From an uncultured Clostridia bacterium (lineage in GTDB: Bacteria; Bacillota; Clostridia; Oscillospirales; Ruminococcaceae), in NCBI GenBank assembly GCA_947625125.1, contig CANQNF010000001.1, positions 62,001 through 126,000 of the forward strand: a DNA stretch of 64,000 nt, written 5' to 3'. Numbering within the stretch: position 1 is the first letter of the stretch; every line of letters starts with the position of its first letter. The position numbers and the translations under genes were made by a program. This document shows, piece after piece, positions 1 to 8,921 of this stretch. The notes below the pieces were generated by a model, which saw nothing but the letters and a program-made list of their open reading frames with translations, ran no database searches and was not told the origin of the DNA.

Positions 1-644
1 CAGTCGCAGTCAACCGACATGTTCGCCATGACGTTGATATAGGCGATGTTGCCCTTGAAATATTTTATGACAGAGCTTGCCGCGTCCGCCATGGATTCGA
101 GGAAGCTGTCGTGCGGAGCCGCCCAGATATTATGCTCGGTATCGCCCGAGCCGTGGATATAGGCCTTTCCGTAGGACGACGCCACGCCGATGGAAAGCTG
201 TTTCAGCGCTCCGCCGTACCCGCCCATGGGATGCCCCTTGAAGTGGGAAAGAACGAGCATGGAGTCGTATTTTACGAGATTTTTTCCGACAAAATTCTTT
301 TTGATGACCTTTCCCTCGGGTATCTCAAGGACGAGGTCGGGACCCTCGGCGTCAAGAAGATCGAAGTCGAAATAATCGTTCCAGCCGTGCTTTCTGATGG
401 CCTTAAGGTGCTTTTCGGTGGTATTGCGCTGGCCGTCGTAAGCGGTGTTACACTCGGTAACGGTGCCGCCGACATGCTCAACGACAGGCTTCCAAAAAGC
501 AGGTCTTAGGAAGTTCTGGTTCCCGACTTCGCCGGAGTGGACCTTGATTGCGACCTTTCCGGGAAGCGTAACGCCGAGCTTTTCGTAAAGTTTTAGCACG
601 GCCTCGGGGCTGACAGATTTTGTGAAGTAAACAATAGGTTTCAT
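1..644 (-). CDS. DUF362 family protein, 3' end beyond window
   Basis: The visible N-terminal ~214 residues begin MKPIVYFTK and include a GNQNFLRP stretch, a YDSMLVLSHFKGHPMGGYGGA segment and an IAYINVM segment, which match DUF362-type proteins. In this family a DUF362 domain is often followed by a ferredoxin-like 4Fe-4S domain, but that part lies outside the window, so cofactor binding cannot be judged. The start at 644 has a GGAGG site 7 bases upstream. A promoter TTGCAT-17-TATTGT-type pair lies about 25-50 bases further upstream. The biochemical function of the family is unsettled; a redox role is often suggested. Confidence 0.75.
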   Translation of the reverse strand, partial: MKPIVYFTKSVSPEAVLKLYEKLGVTLPGKVAIKVHSGEVGNQNFLRPAFWKPVVEHVGGTVTECNTAYDGQRNTTEKHLKAIRKHGWNDYFDFDLLDAEGPDLVLEIPEGKVIKKNFVGKNLVKYDSMLVLSHFKGHPMGGYGGALKQLSIGVASSYGKAYIHGSGDTEHNIWAAPHDSFLESMADAASSVIKYFKGNIAYINVMANMSVDCD

Positions 645-668
645 GACTAACCTCCGATTTTTTTCTTT

Positions 669-697
669 ATTGTACCACAGTTTTATTAAAAATGCAA
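669..697 (-). promoter_or_regulatory. Promoter of the DUF362 gene
   Basis: On the minus strand, TTGCAT (692-697) and TACAAT (669-674) are separated by 17 bases and sit just upstream of the ribosome site of the DUF362 gene. Confidence 0.55.
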
Positions 698-822
698 GAG
701 CGATATTTGAGGGAAGGGTAAGGAATGAAGTCGAACATATAGCAAGAACCGGTCGAGGATGAGCAGTACAATATTTTGAAATAAAAAATTTGTAATAATT
801 ATAGTTTCGTCCTAAAAAGACT

Positions 823-1380
823 TTAATTATACATTGTATTAACAGATTCTGCTTTACTGTAAACCGAATTTGAACAAATCATATATGCAGGATGGCAGTA
901 GGGGAGCGCTCGCGGATAAAAATCTGAATGGCATGCCTTTCCATTCGCTCTCCCGAGGTCATTGACAGAAATTCTCTTTTTCTTTTTCATCCCCTCCACC
1001 CCCACGATATCGTCGAGGCTTACTTCGCTTCTGTCCTCGAAAAGCATCGCCCGTTCCGCTAAATTCACCGCCCGCACGGTCTTGACCTCCGAAACGTACC
1101 GCCCGCCCTGCTTTTTCTCGTCCGGCACAAAATAGGTCACCCTCACCGTCTGCTTCGGGTTTTCCACCAGTTCCATCAGCCTTTCGTTCAGCAGCTGCGC
1201 CTCGTACTCGCTTAAAACTATCCTGCCGTCGGTCAGGCGCGCCGTCTCCTCCATGGCCTCGCTGTGCCCGGAAAGAGCCGCAAACGGGCTGAACTGTGCG
1301 GCCCTGTCGCGATTCGACATGTGCGCTCGCGTCTCGGACTGCTTGTGCGGAAGATGTATTATATCGTCATATTTTCCCAT
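823..1380 (-). CDS. YolD-like protein with unusual C-terminal extension
   Basis: The protein starts MGKYDDIIHLPHKQSETR and continues with MSNRDRAAQFSPFAALSGH, the signature of the YolD-like family that accompanies Y-family polymerases in Firmicutes. The start at 1380 is chosen over a longer frame because GAGGTG lies 6-7 bases upstream and the family N-terminus begins there. The domain runs to about residue 130 (SLDDIVGVEG). The remaining ~50 residues have no family counterpart and read through a hairpin-like sequence at about 900-955, so an ancestral stop may have been lost. The role is inferred from the operon: an accessory factor for error-prone repair synthesis. Confidence 0.8.
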   Translation of the reverse strand: MGKYDDIIHLPHKQSETRAHMSNRDRAAQFSPFAALSGHSEAMEETARLTDGRIVLSEYEAQLLNERLMELVENPKQTVRVTYFVPDEKKQGGRYVSEVKTVRAVNLAERAMLFEDRSEVSLDDIVGVEGMKKKKRISVNDLGRANGKACHSDFYPRALPYCHPAYMICSNSVYSKAESVNTMYN

Positions 1381-1385
1381 TTTTT

Positions 1386-1934
1386 TCACCTCATTTTTGA
1401 CATGATCGCGGTCCCGTTTTGCTTGAGCCAGCCGTTCCACCTGTGATAATCCGGGAACGCCCGCAGGACCTAGGCGTAGAACCGTTCCGAATGGTTCATC
1501 TCTTTTCTGTGGCATAGCTCATGCACCACCACGGCGTCCACCACCTCCGGCGGCGCCAGCATGAGCAGGCAGTTAAAGCTCAGATTTCCCTTTGACGAGC
1601 AGCTTCCCCATTTCGAGCGCTGGTTTCTTATCGTGATTTTTCCGTAGCTTACTCCGATTTTTTGGGCATAGTATGCTGCTCTCTCGGGTATTATCTTAGC
1701 GGCCTTTTCGGCGAGCTCTTTAATTTCATCCGCGCTCAGGGGCTCCACGTCTCCGAGTGCGGCTTTTCTTTCCTCTATTTTTCTGAGATTTTTCTCTATC
1801 CAGTCACGATGCGCCATGACGAATTTTTCTATCTCGCCGGCGCTTATCCTCATCGGCGCCCTCACCGTAACGCCGTCCGGACCCACCTCTATGCCGAGGG
1901 TCTTTCTTTTGCTCCTTATGATTTTATAGTTCAT
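1386..1934 (-). pseudogene. M48/YgjP-type (DUF45) metallopeptidase with in-frame TAG
   Basis: The frame begins MNYKIIRSKRKTLGIEV and carries the zinc-binding HELCHRKEMNHS region, as in YgjP/DUF45 metal-dependent hydrolases, with the usual SKWGSCSSKGNLSFN segment before it. A TAG at 1470-1472 stops the frame directly after NHSERFYA. The same frame then continues with VLRAFPDY...WNGWL to a TGA at 1386-1388, which is exactly the C-terminal helix expected of the family. One base change therefore separates it from an intact gene ending 5 bases before yolD. The ATG overlaps the polymerase stop (ATGA), indicating translational coupling. The zinc ligands precede the stop, but the final helix would be lost unless the codon is read through. 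Confidence 0.75.
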
Positions 1935-3418
1935 GCCTTGTGTCCTCCTATCTGGCGGTTGCGCTCTCTGGCGGTAGCGCCCTCCTCAAAATTCATTCCC
2001 TTTAAAACCGCGTTTTTTCCGTATTTTTTCTTAAGACCCACCACCGCTTTTTGCAGGTTATGCTCCTTTTCAAGCGCGATTTTTTGCAGCTCTCGCTCCT
2101 TATCGAGCTTTTCATAATCCGTGAACATATCGAGCTGCTCCGGCGCATCTTCCGGAATATCCGTTTCGGGCATGACGTTGCAGGCGGCTATCGTTATTCT
2201 TCTCACGAGCATGTTTTTATCGACTATTCTGTCGTACAGCTTCATGACCGCCTCCGTCATAATTTTTGCGGAGCTTGTAAGGCGCTCTAAATTTTCGGTG
2301 CCGTGGGCATGCTTCGGGATTTTCCTGCCGTAGCGGTCTATCGTCACCTCGCCGCTGTAGCCCTTTGAAATATTTTCGACGTCGTATCCTATCGTCAGGA
2401 CGAGCTGATTTGTGACAAATCCCTTGTCCACCAAATCGAGCGCCAATATATCCGTCATCTCTTTGACAATAAGTCTTGCCTTTTCGGACGGATACGGCTC
2501 TGTCAGCACCTGTCCCGAGCTTATGCTCTTTGTTTCGGGACGGTATGCCTTTATGTCAGCTAAAGTGACCGGTTCCCATCCCCAGGCATGGTCTATCAGA
2601 AGCTCCGCGTTTATGCCGAAAAGCCTGTAGAACAGGCTCTCGTCGCGAAGAGACTGCCTCGCCACGTCGCCCATCGTGAACATATTGTACTGCTCAAGCT
2701 TTGAGGCATAGCCGCTGCCTATCCGCCAAAAATCCGTCAGTGGACGGTGGTCCCAAAGCTTTTCCCGATAGCTTTCCTCGTCGAGTTCGGCTATCCTGAC
2801 GCCGTCCTTATCCGGCTGCATCTTTTTTGCGACTATGTCCATGGCTATCTTGCAAAGGTAAAGATTCGTGCCGATTCCGGCTGTGGCGGTAATGCCGGTG
2901 GTTTTAAGCACGTCTCGTATAAGGGTCATCGCGAAGTCGTGCGCCGAAAGCCCGTATGTCGTGAGATAGCCGGTCGCGTTGATAAACACCTCGTCTATCG
3001 AGTATATGTGAATATCCTCAGGCGCCACATATTTAAGATAGACCTCGTAGATTTTGGTGCTGTATTCGATGTAATAAGCCATCCTCGGGACCGCCACGAT
3101 ATACGATACCGCAAGAGACGGGTCGGCTGTCAGCTCCTCCGAAAGAAAGCTTTCCCCGACTAATTTTCTTTTGGGAGATCTTCGCGCACGAACGGCGTTG
3201 ACCTCTCTGACTTTTTGCACGACCTCGAAAAGCCTGGGCCGTCCGGAGATTCCGTAGGATTTCAGCGACGGCGAGACCGCAAGGCAGATGGTTTTTTCGG
3301 TCCTTGAGGAGTCCGCGACGACAAGATTCGTCTTAAGCGGGTCGAGCCCGCGCTCCCGGCACTCGACCGATGCATAGAAGCTTTTAAGGTCGATAGCGAT
3401 GTAAATTTTCCCCGTCAT
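1931..3418 (-). CDS. Y-family DNA polymerase (DinB/UvrX-like)
   Basis: This is a 495-residue translesion polymerase. It begins MTGKIYIAIDLKSFYASVE, which contains the first catalytic aspartate and the steric-gate region, and it has YSIDEVFIN with the second acidic pair near residue 130. The thumb and little-finger regions follow, and the C-terminus is charged and helical. The start at 3418 rather than the longer frame is supported by GGAGG 7 bases upstream and by the family N-terminus. It heads a coupled three-gene cassette with a metallopeptidase and YolD. A LexA-type box lies immediately upstream, so SOS induction is expected. The likely role is bypass synthesis over damaged template. Confidence 0.9.
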   Translation of the reverse strand: MTGKIYIAIDLKSFYASVECRERGLDPLKTNLVVADSSRTEKTICLAVSPSLKSYGISGRPRLFEVVQKVREVNAVRARRSPKRKLVGESFLSEELTADPSLAVSYIVAVPRMAYYIEYSTKIYEVYLKYVAPEDIHIYSIDEVFINATGYLTTYGLSAHDFAMTLIRDVLKTTGITATAGIGTNLYLCKIAMDIVAKKMQPDKDGVRIAELDEESYREKLWDHRPLTDFWRIGSGYASKLEQYNMFTMGDVARQSLRDESLFYRLFGINAELLIDHAWGWEPVTLADIKAYRPETKSISSGQVLTEPYPSEKARLIVKEMTDILALDLVDKGFVTNQLVLTIGYDVENISKGYSGEVTIDRYGRKIPKHAHGTENLERLTSSAKIMTEAVMKLYDRIVDKNMLVRRITIAACNVMPETDIPEDAPEQLDMFTDYEKLDKERELQKIALEKEHNLQKAVVGLKKKYGKNAVLKGMNFEEGATARERNRQIGGHKA

Positions 3419-3447
3419 GCCGCGCCCTCCTCTCCCGAATGTAATAG

Positions 3448-3461
3448 AGAACAAATGTTCT
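3448..3461. promoter_or_regulatory. LexA (DinR) operator
   Basis: AGAACAAATGTTCT is a perfect dyad that matches the Gram-positive GAAC-N4-GTTC LexA box. It lies between the -10 element and the start of the Y-family polymerase, where bound repressor would block transcription. Confidence 0.85.
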
Positions 3462-3468
3462 TTATAAC

Positions 3469-3496
3469 ATTATACCACATTCTCCCGTTTTGTCAA
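3469..3496 (-). promoter_or_regulatory. Promoter of the SOS polymerase cassette
   Basis: Consensus TTGACA (3491-3496) and TATAAT (3469-3474) with a 16-base spacer on the minus strand, including a TGG extended -10. The LexA box begins 8 bases downstream. Confidence 0.85.
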
Positions 3497-3586
3497 GAGA
3501 AAATAAGGAGTAAAATTTCGGAAAGAAAGCGCCACGACCCCGTGGGTTTCACAATATGCACCCCACCCTCTCTCCATCCCCCTCTC

Positions 3587-3711
3587 CCCTCATCTTCTGC
3601 CTCACCGGGCGAAGCCCGGGTTCAGCTTCGCTGAACCCAAACGCCGGCTTCGCCGGCGTTTCGTCGGCCTGCGGCCGACGGGGGCTTCGCCCCATTGGCA
3701 GAAGATGAGGG
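3587..3711. repeat. Hairpin-cluster element with 15-bp terminal inverted repeats
   Basis: CCCTCATCTTCTGCC (3587-3601) is inverted exactly at 3697-3711. Between the arms lie five consecutive palindromes at 3605-3619, 3618-3638, 3640-3660, 3662-3680 and 3681-3693, mostly with TTC or CGAAG-type loops. No coding sequence fits. The rest of 3455-3799 is promoter and featureless GC-rich sequence. Confidence 0.85.
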
Positions 3712-3799
3712 CCGCACACCCCCCCGCGCACCCCCAAAAAAAGCCCCAACGGCGGCAGTCCTCGCCCTTGGAGCTTAAATCCGTTTTTGTCAGCGCCCA

Positions 3800-5485
3800 T
3801 TACCCCCAAAGCGTGCTCAGGTAATCCACCCTTTCCCTCGCCCAGTTCACCGTCGCGACCGACTTTGACGACCGACTCACGCCGTCCTTGTCGAAGTCGT
3901 CCTCATAGTCCCTCGCGGTCTTTTCAACGCCGTCCATGGCGGAGATTATCGCGGGCTTTCTGGCCTGCCACTTCTCTTTTACAAGATCTTGGAACCAGTC
4001 CGCCGAGTAGAAGAGTATCAGCCACGGGTTGGAGCGGTCCCCCCAGTTGCTGACGAAATAATCGTCCTTGAACCTTGCGACGTACAGCCCGCCGTCGGGT
4101 TCGCAGTGATAGTCTGAGTATCCCCAGTCAAAGTCCCAGGGCGCGACCATCGTCAGACGGGGATATTTCGAGCCGCTCCCGTAGTCGACTGCAAAGAAGA
4201 ACGACCCGCCGCCGACGTCCTGGTCGTTTACGATCTCGTAGGTGATATACATATCCACTACCGAATCAACGTCAATGACGGCGTTTATGCAGTCGTATGC
4301 CGAGGCAAATTCATCCTGCGCGGGCTGAATCTCAAGGTTTTCATCAACCTTGTAATATTCCCCGTATTTGATGGCGCGCATCGCTATCTCCCAAAAAATC
4401 TCGAACCGTCTCTCGATAAATTTAAGCTGTTCGTCGGTGTTTAAGTCGTTTTTGACAGAGTATGCATATTTTCTCGGCACCCTCTCCGTGCCGTAAACGT
4501 CGGTTATAGGCTCGCTGTTATATATGAGATAAAAATACGGGTCGTCGTCGGATGTGGCATAGTTGTCGAGCTCGACAAGATACCCTATATCCGTGCCCTC
4601 GTAGCCGTTTTCGGCTTCGTTTATATCCACGCGCTCGGAATTCTCCTGAGTCTGCTCGCAGAGTATATACATCCCGGCATATTCCTCGTTGACATAGACC
4701 TGCACGGGCGTCGCGTCTGAGACATAGTAATTTCCCTCGTTGACGGCGTCGGCGATTTTGAATGCCAAAAGATTTCTCACGCCGGTGTCATAGGCCTTTA
4801 ATAATACCCATGAGCGGCACCTTGCAAACTGATTCAGCCCGAGCATCGGCTGTTTCTCGTCAAATTTTATCCTGTAGGACACGATGTTGTGGCGTATAAA
4901 ATCCACGTCTCCGTAGTCGGCGCTTGCGTTGCCCCTTACCCTTATGCCGCCGGTCGCGGCTATTTTATATATATCGTCGCAGTTCATCGTCTCGACGAGG
5001 CAGTTTGTGTATTCCTCAAGAGACAAAATCTCCGACTCTCCCTCGGTCGAAATGTGGATTATCGGCAGCTTACATTCCGAGCAAATCTGTTGATAGTAGC
5101 TCTCCCTTGCGGCAGGGTCTATCCGAAAGCTTTCATAAAGCCCGCTTACCTCGGCAGGCGGCGTTATATCTACGTCGCTCCTCCAGTCGTCTATTATCAT
5201 TCCCGAGCCGTCTTTCTGCTGAGTTTCGGTCACGGGGGCAGGGGACGCTTCGGTAACGCTTGCCGTCTCCTCGGGCAGGGTCTCGGGAGCAGGCTCCGTC
5301 GCTTCGGTCTCGACAAACTGCGGAACATCGGGGTCTCTCGGGGGCTCATAGCTTGTAATGCCGTTTGTTGCTTCGGGGGGAGCGGTTATCTCCTCCTCAT
5401 GAGAATATAAAGACGAGCAGGACGACAGCGCCAGAGCTATCGCCGTCATAAAAGCCAAAGCGGCTGTTTTTCGGTTATATATCAT
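3800..5485 (-). CDS. CotH-like (CotH kinase family) lipoprotein
   Basis: A 561-residue secreted lipoprotein. It has a signal peptide ending in a lipobox (ALALSSC), then a ~90-residue Pro/Thr/Glu-rich linker, then a CotH domain with QVYVNEEYAGMYILCEQTQ and a late APWDFDWGYSDYH motif. CotH of Bacillus spores is a protein kinase for coat proteins. Clostridial surface homologues also occur next to cellulosomal or adhesion genes, so the substrate is unknown here. The start at 5485 is set by GGAGG with 5-base spacing. No functional neighbour is visible. Long relatives often carry extra domains; none is seen here. Confidence 0.85.
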   Translation of the reverse strand: MIYNRKTAALAFMTAIALALSSCSSLYSHEEEITAPPEATNGITSYEPPRDPDVPQFVETEATEPAPETLPEETASVTEASPAPVTETQQKDGSGMIIDDWRSDVDITPPAEVSGLYESFRIDPAARESYYQQICSECKLPIIHISTEGESEILSLEEYTNCLVETMNCDDIYKIAATGGIRVRGNASADYGDVDFIRHNIVSYRIKFDEKQPMLGLNQFARCRSWVLLKAYDTGVRNLLAFKIADAVNEGNYYVSDATPVQVYVNEEYAGMYILCEQTQENSERVDINEAENGYEGTDIGYLVELDNYATSDDDPYFYLIYNSEPITDVYGTERVPRKYAYSVKNDLNTDEQLKFIERRFEIFWEIAMRAIKYGEYYKVDENLEIQPAQDEFASAYDCINAVIDVDSVVDMYITYEIVNDQDVGGGSFFFAVDYGSGSKYPRLTMVAPWDFDWGYSDYHCEPDGGLYVARFKDDYFVSNWGDRSNPWLILFYSADWFQDLVKEKWQARKPAIISAMDGVEKTARDYEDDFDKDGVSRSSKSVATVNWARERVDYLSTLWG

Positions 5486-5646
5486 ATTTCCTCCGGATAT
5501 GAGCAAATAATTATGTAGCGATCATGAATTTTTCGGCGCAAAATGCCTTTTGATATAATTATACCACCCTTTTTGAAAATATCAATAACAAACCGGTAAC
5601 AATAATCGAAAATTAAGAAATTTTTAAGAATTTTGCGGGATGATTT

Positions 5647-6597
5647 TCACTTTATCAGGCTCATAAACTCCGGCTCGTCCGATAAAAATTCCTTTCCGTT
5701 CAGATAATAAAGCGGCGAGGTCTCATCCTTTATCTCAAATTTCAGTCTGTTTGCGCATAGCGCCTGGCGTTTGGCCTTATAGCGGCGGTTCGGTTCATTG
5801 CGGCCGTACTTTCCGTCCCCCAAAAGCGGGCAGCCGATGTATGCCATATGCGCCCTTATCTGGTGAGTTCTCCCTGTCACAAGCTCCACCTCGCACAGAC
5901 AAAGCTCCCCCAGATTTTTCACGACCCTATACCTCGTCACGGCAATTTTCGCGCCCGGAGTTTTTTCGGGCCTGACATAGACGGTGTTTTCCTTTTCGTC
6001 TTTAAAAAGGTAGGTTTTTATCTCTCCTGCCCTTTCACGGGGAGTCCCGACGGTAAGGCAGAGATAGCTTTTTTTGATTTCGCGGTCGCGTATCAGGCGG
6101 TTTAGCTCTCTTAAGCTTTCGGCATTTTTTGCGCATATGACAAGGCCCTCGGTGTTTCGGTCGAGGCGGTGGGCGAGTGCCGGCGCGAAAGAAAGTTCGC
6201 TTTTGGGGTCGTATTCGCCTTTTTCGGCGAGATATGCCGTAGCGCGGGCGATGAGCGTGTCAGTCTCGCCGCTGTCGTCCTCGTGAACGACGAGCCCCGC
6301 GGGCTTTTGCACTATTAAAATATTTTCATCCTCATATACGACATTTATTTCCGAGGAAACGTTTTTTTCCGTGGGCGCGCTGTCAGGCACCGCAAAAAAT
6401 TCGTCGGGAATATACAGCCTCAGCACGTCGCCCTCGCAGAGCCTGTCGGAAATCTCGCAGCGCCTGCCGTTGAGCTTTATGTCCTTTTGGCGTATGTATT
6501 TATACATTCTTCCTGCGGGCAGCCCTGGCACGGCCTTTCTTAAAAACCGGTCGAGCCTCTGCCCCGCGTCATTTTTCCCGATCACGAGTTCTCTCAT
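5647..6597 (-). CDS. RluA-family pseudouridine synthase
   Basis: A 316-residue enzyme with an N-terminal S4 RNA-binding domain (about residues 1-75, GQRLDRFLRK...) and a catalytic domain containing the HRLDRNTEGL motif, whose aspartate is the nucleophile of the RluA/RluC/RluD family. It isomerises uridines in rRNA or tRNA; which site cannot be told from sequence. TGRTHQIRAHM and GCPLLGDGKYG further match the family. AAGGAGG lies 8 bases before the ATG, and a consensus promoter is upstream. It is apparently a single-gene transcript. Confidence 0.92.
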   Translation of the reverse strand: MRELVIGKNDAGQRLDRFLRKAVPGLPAGRMYKYIRQKDIKLNGRRCEISDRLCEGDVLRLYIPDEFFAVPDSAPTEKNVSSEINVVYEDENILIVQKPAGLVVHEDDSGETDTLIARATAYLAEKGEYDPKSELSFAPALAHRLDRNTEGLVICAKNAESLRELNRLIRDREIKKSYLCLTVGTPRERAGEIKTYLFKDEKENTVYVRPEKTPGAKIAVTRYRVVKNLGELCLCEVELVTGRTHQIRAHMAYIGCPLLGDGKYGRNEPNRRYKAKRQALCANRLKFEIKDETSPLYYLNGKEFLSDEPEFMSLIK

Positions 6598-6627
6598 AAA
6601 ACCCCTCCTTCCCGGGACGGTAAAATA

Positions 6628-6655
6628 ATTATACCATTTTTATAAGGATTGTCAA
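6628..6655 (-). promoter_or_regulatory. Promoter of the pseudouridine synthase gene
   Basis: TTGACA (6650-6655) and TATAAT (6628-6633) with 16-base spacing on the minus strand. Confidence 0.85.
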
Positions 6656-6684
6656 CAGCGGGAAAAGATATAAAATATTGCCGC

Positions 6685-6740
6685 AGGCGACACCTCGAAA
6701 TTCTGACATCTGATTTCTGACTTCCGTATTCTTGATGCGG
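6685..6740. repeat. 56-bp dispersed repeat, copy 1
   Basis: This segment aligns without gaps to 17515-17570 with about 7 differences in 56. It lies 20 bases upstream of the -35 of the topoisomerase promoter. Confidence 0.8.
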
Positions 6741-6760
6741 ACGCATTTTTGCCCAACCAC

Positions 6761-6789
6761 TTGCATTAGTTGAAAAAATGTGTTATAAT
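6761..6789 (+). promoter_or_regulatory. Promoter of the topoisomerase operon
   Basis: TTGCAT (6761-6766) and TATAAT (6784-6789) with 17-base spacing, 40 bases before the start codon of the B subunit. Confidence 0.75.
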
Positions 6790-6829
6790 AACTACATATT
6801 GTACTTTGATTTTCCAAGGAGGATTCAAA

Positions 6830-8815
6830 ATGCCGGGAAAAAAGGAATACGGCAACGAGGCCATACGCTCTTTAAAAGGCGCCGACAGGGTCAGAAAGCG
6901 CCCTGCGGTAATATTCGGCTCGGACGGTCTCGAGGGCTGCAAGCACTCCGTCTTTGAAATTATCTCAAACTCCGTCGACGAGGCGCACCAGGGCTACGGC
7001 AAGAAAATTTTCATAACCCGCTACAACGACAATTCCATCGAGGTCGAGGACCAGGGCCGAGGCTGCCCGGTCGACTTCAACAAGGTCGAGAACCGCTATA
7101 ATTGGGAGCTTGTCTACTGCGAACTCTATGCCGGCGGCAAATACGACAACGCCAAGGGCGACGGCAGCTATGAATATTCGCTCGGTCTGAACGGCCTCGG
7201 AGCATGCGCTACCCAGTACGCCTCAAAATACATGGACGTCGAAGTGTACCGCGACGGCTACAAATACGACCTGCACTTTGAAAAGGGCGAGAACATCGGC
7301 GGTCTCAAAAAAGAGGAGACCAAGCGCCGCCAGACAGGCACCAAGACCCGCTGGCTGCCCGATTTAGAGGTCTTTACCGACATCGTCATCGAGAAAGAAT
7401 ACTTTACCGATATGCTCAAAAAGCAGTCTATCGTCAACCCGGGCATACAGTTCGTGCTTCGGTATCAAAACGACGACGGCGATTTTGAGACGTTTGAATA
7501 TCTGTACGAAAACGGAATTTTGGACTATGTCAACGAGATAGTCGGGCTTGATTATCTGACGGCTCCGCAGCTTTGGACTGCCGACCGCAAGGGCCGCGAC
7601 CGCGACGACATGAACGATTATAAGGTCAAATATAATTTTGCATTTGCATTCTCAAAGACCGTCAGGCTTGCCGAGTATTACCATAACTCAAGTTTTTTGG
7701 AATACGGCGGCTCTACCGAAAAGGCGGTAAGACAGGCTTTCACAAGCTTCATCGACAGCTACATGAAGCAAAACGGAAAGTATCTCAAAAACGAGGCCAA
7801 GATACAGTATCAGGACATCGAGGACTGCCTTGTGATGGTGTCGAGTTCATTCTCGACGCAGGCTTCCTATGAAAACCAGACCAAAAAGGCGATAAACAAC
7901 AAATTTATCTACGACGCCGCCGTCGATTTTCTGAAGCATCAGCTTGAGGTCTATTTCATCGAGAACCCCGAGGACGCCGGAAAGATATGCGACCAGGTCA
8001 TGATAAACAAGCGCTCGCGTGAATCCGCCGAAAAGACGAGGATAACCCAGAAGAAGATATTCACCGAAAAACTCGACATGGCGAACATGGTCAAAAAGTT
8101 CGTCGACTGCCGCTCCAAGGACGTCGAAAAGCGTGAGCTTTATATCGTGGAGGGCGACTCGGCGCTCGGCTCTGTCAAGCTTGCAAGAAACGCCGAATTC
8201 CAGGCCGTCATCCCGGTCAGAGGAAAGATCTTAAACTGCTTAAAAGCCAGCTATAACAAGATTTTCGAGAGCGAGATTATAACCGACTTAATGAAAGTCT
8301 TAGGCTGCGGAGTCGAGGTAAAAAGCTCCAAAAACAAGGACCTTTCAAGCTTTAATCTTGCGAATCTGAGATGGTCAAAAATAGTCATCTGCACCGACGC
8401 GGACTATGACGGCTTCCAGATAAGAACGCTTATCCTGACGATGCTCTACACCTTGGCGCCGACCCTCATCGAAAAAGGCTACGTCTTTATTGCCGAGTCT
8501 CCGCTTTATGAGATAAACACCAAGGACCGCACTTATTTTGCATACGACGAGGCCGAGCGCGCCGACATCATGAAGCAGATAGATGGCCAGAAATTCACCA
8601 TCCAGCGCTCAAAGGGACTCGGCGAAAACGAGCCGGATATGATGAGCCTGACGACGATGAACCCCGAGACCCGCAGGCTTATAAAGGTCGGCCCCGATGA
8701 AGTCGAGCACACGAAATTCATGTTCGATATGCTTTTGGGGGACAACCTCTCCGCCAGAAAGGAATTCATAAACAACAACGGCCACGACTATCTGGAACTC
8801 GCCGATATATCCTGA
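6830..8815 (+). CDS. Type IIA topoisomerase B subunit (GyrB/ParE-like)
   Basis: A 661-residue ATPase subunit. It has a GHKL domain (EIISNSVDEAHQGYG, DQGRGCPVD and a GLNGLGA lid) and a Toprim domain with EGDSALGS and the metal-binding DADYDG near the C-terminus. The start at 6830 follows AAGGAGG; the longer upstream frame is unsupported. With the downstream A subunit it would form an ATP-dependent topoisomerase that passes one duplex through another. The sequence departs from standard motifs: EGDSALGS rather than EGDSAGGS, and DADYDGFQI rather than DADVDGAHI. It is therefore likely a lineage-specific topo IV-like paralogue rather than the housekeeping gyrase. Confidence 0.88.
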   Translation: MPGKKEYGNEAIRSLKGADRVRKRPAVIFGSDGLEGCKHSVFEIISNSVDEAHQGYGKKIFITRYNDNSIEVEDQGRGCPVDFNKVENRYNWELVYCELYAGGKYDNAKGDGSYEYSLGLNGLGACATQYASKYMDVEVYRDGYKYDLHFEKGENIGGLKKEETKRRQTGTKTRWLPDLEVFTDIVIEKEYFTDMLKKQSIVNPGIQFVLRYQNDDGDFETFEYLYENGILDYVNEIVGLDYLTAPQLWTADRKGRDRDDMNDYKVKYNFAFAFSKTVRLAEYYHNSSFLEYGGSTEKAVRQAFTSFIDSYMKQNGKYLKNEAKIQYQDIEDCLVMVSSSFSTQASYENQTKKAINNKFIYDAAVDFLKHQLEVYFIENPEDAGKICDQVMINKRSRESAEKTRITQKKIFTEKLDMANMVKKFVDCRSKDVEKRELYIVEGDSALGSVKLARNAEFQAVIPVRGKILNCLKASYNKIFESEIITDLMKVLGCGVEVKSSKNKDLSSFNLANLRWSKIVICTDADYDGFQIRTLILTMLYTLAPTLIEKGYVFIAESPLYEINTKDRTYFAYDEAERADIMKQIDGQKFTIQRSKGLGENEPDMMSLTTMNPETRRLIKVGPDEVEHTKFMFDMLLGDNLSARKEFINNNGHDYLELADIS

Positions 8816-8921
8816 CCCCGGGCTCGCCACCTGCTCGCACAGCCCCTTTGGGGCGCGCTCCGCAGACGGCTCGCCCTCGCCCTATGCGCGCCCGCTCAAA
8901 TAATTCAGAAAGAGGATCCGT

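Noticed and set aside
3549-3809. 86-codon minus frame
   Set aside because: It crosses the palindromic cluster, with no ribosome site and no resemblance to a protein.
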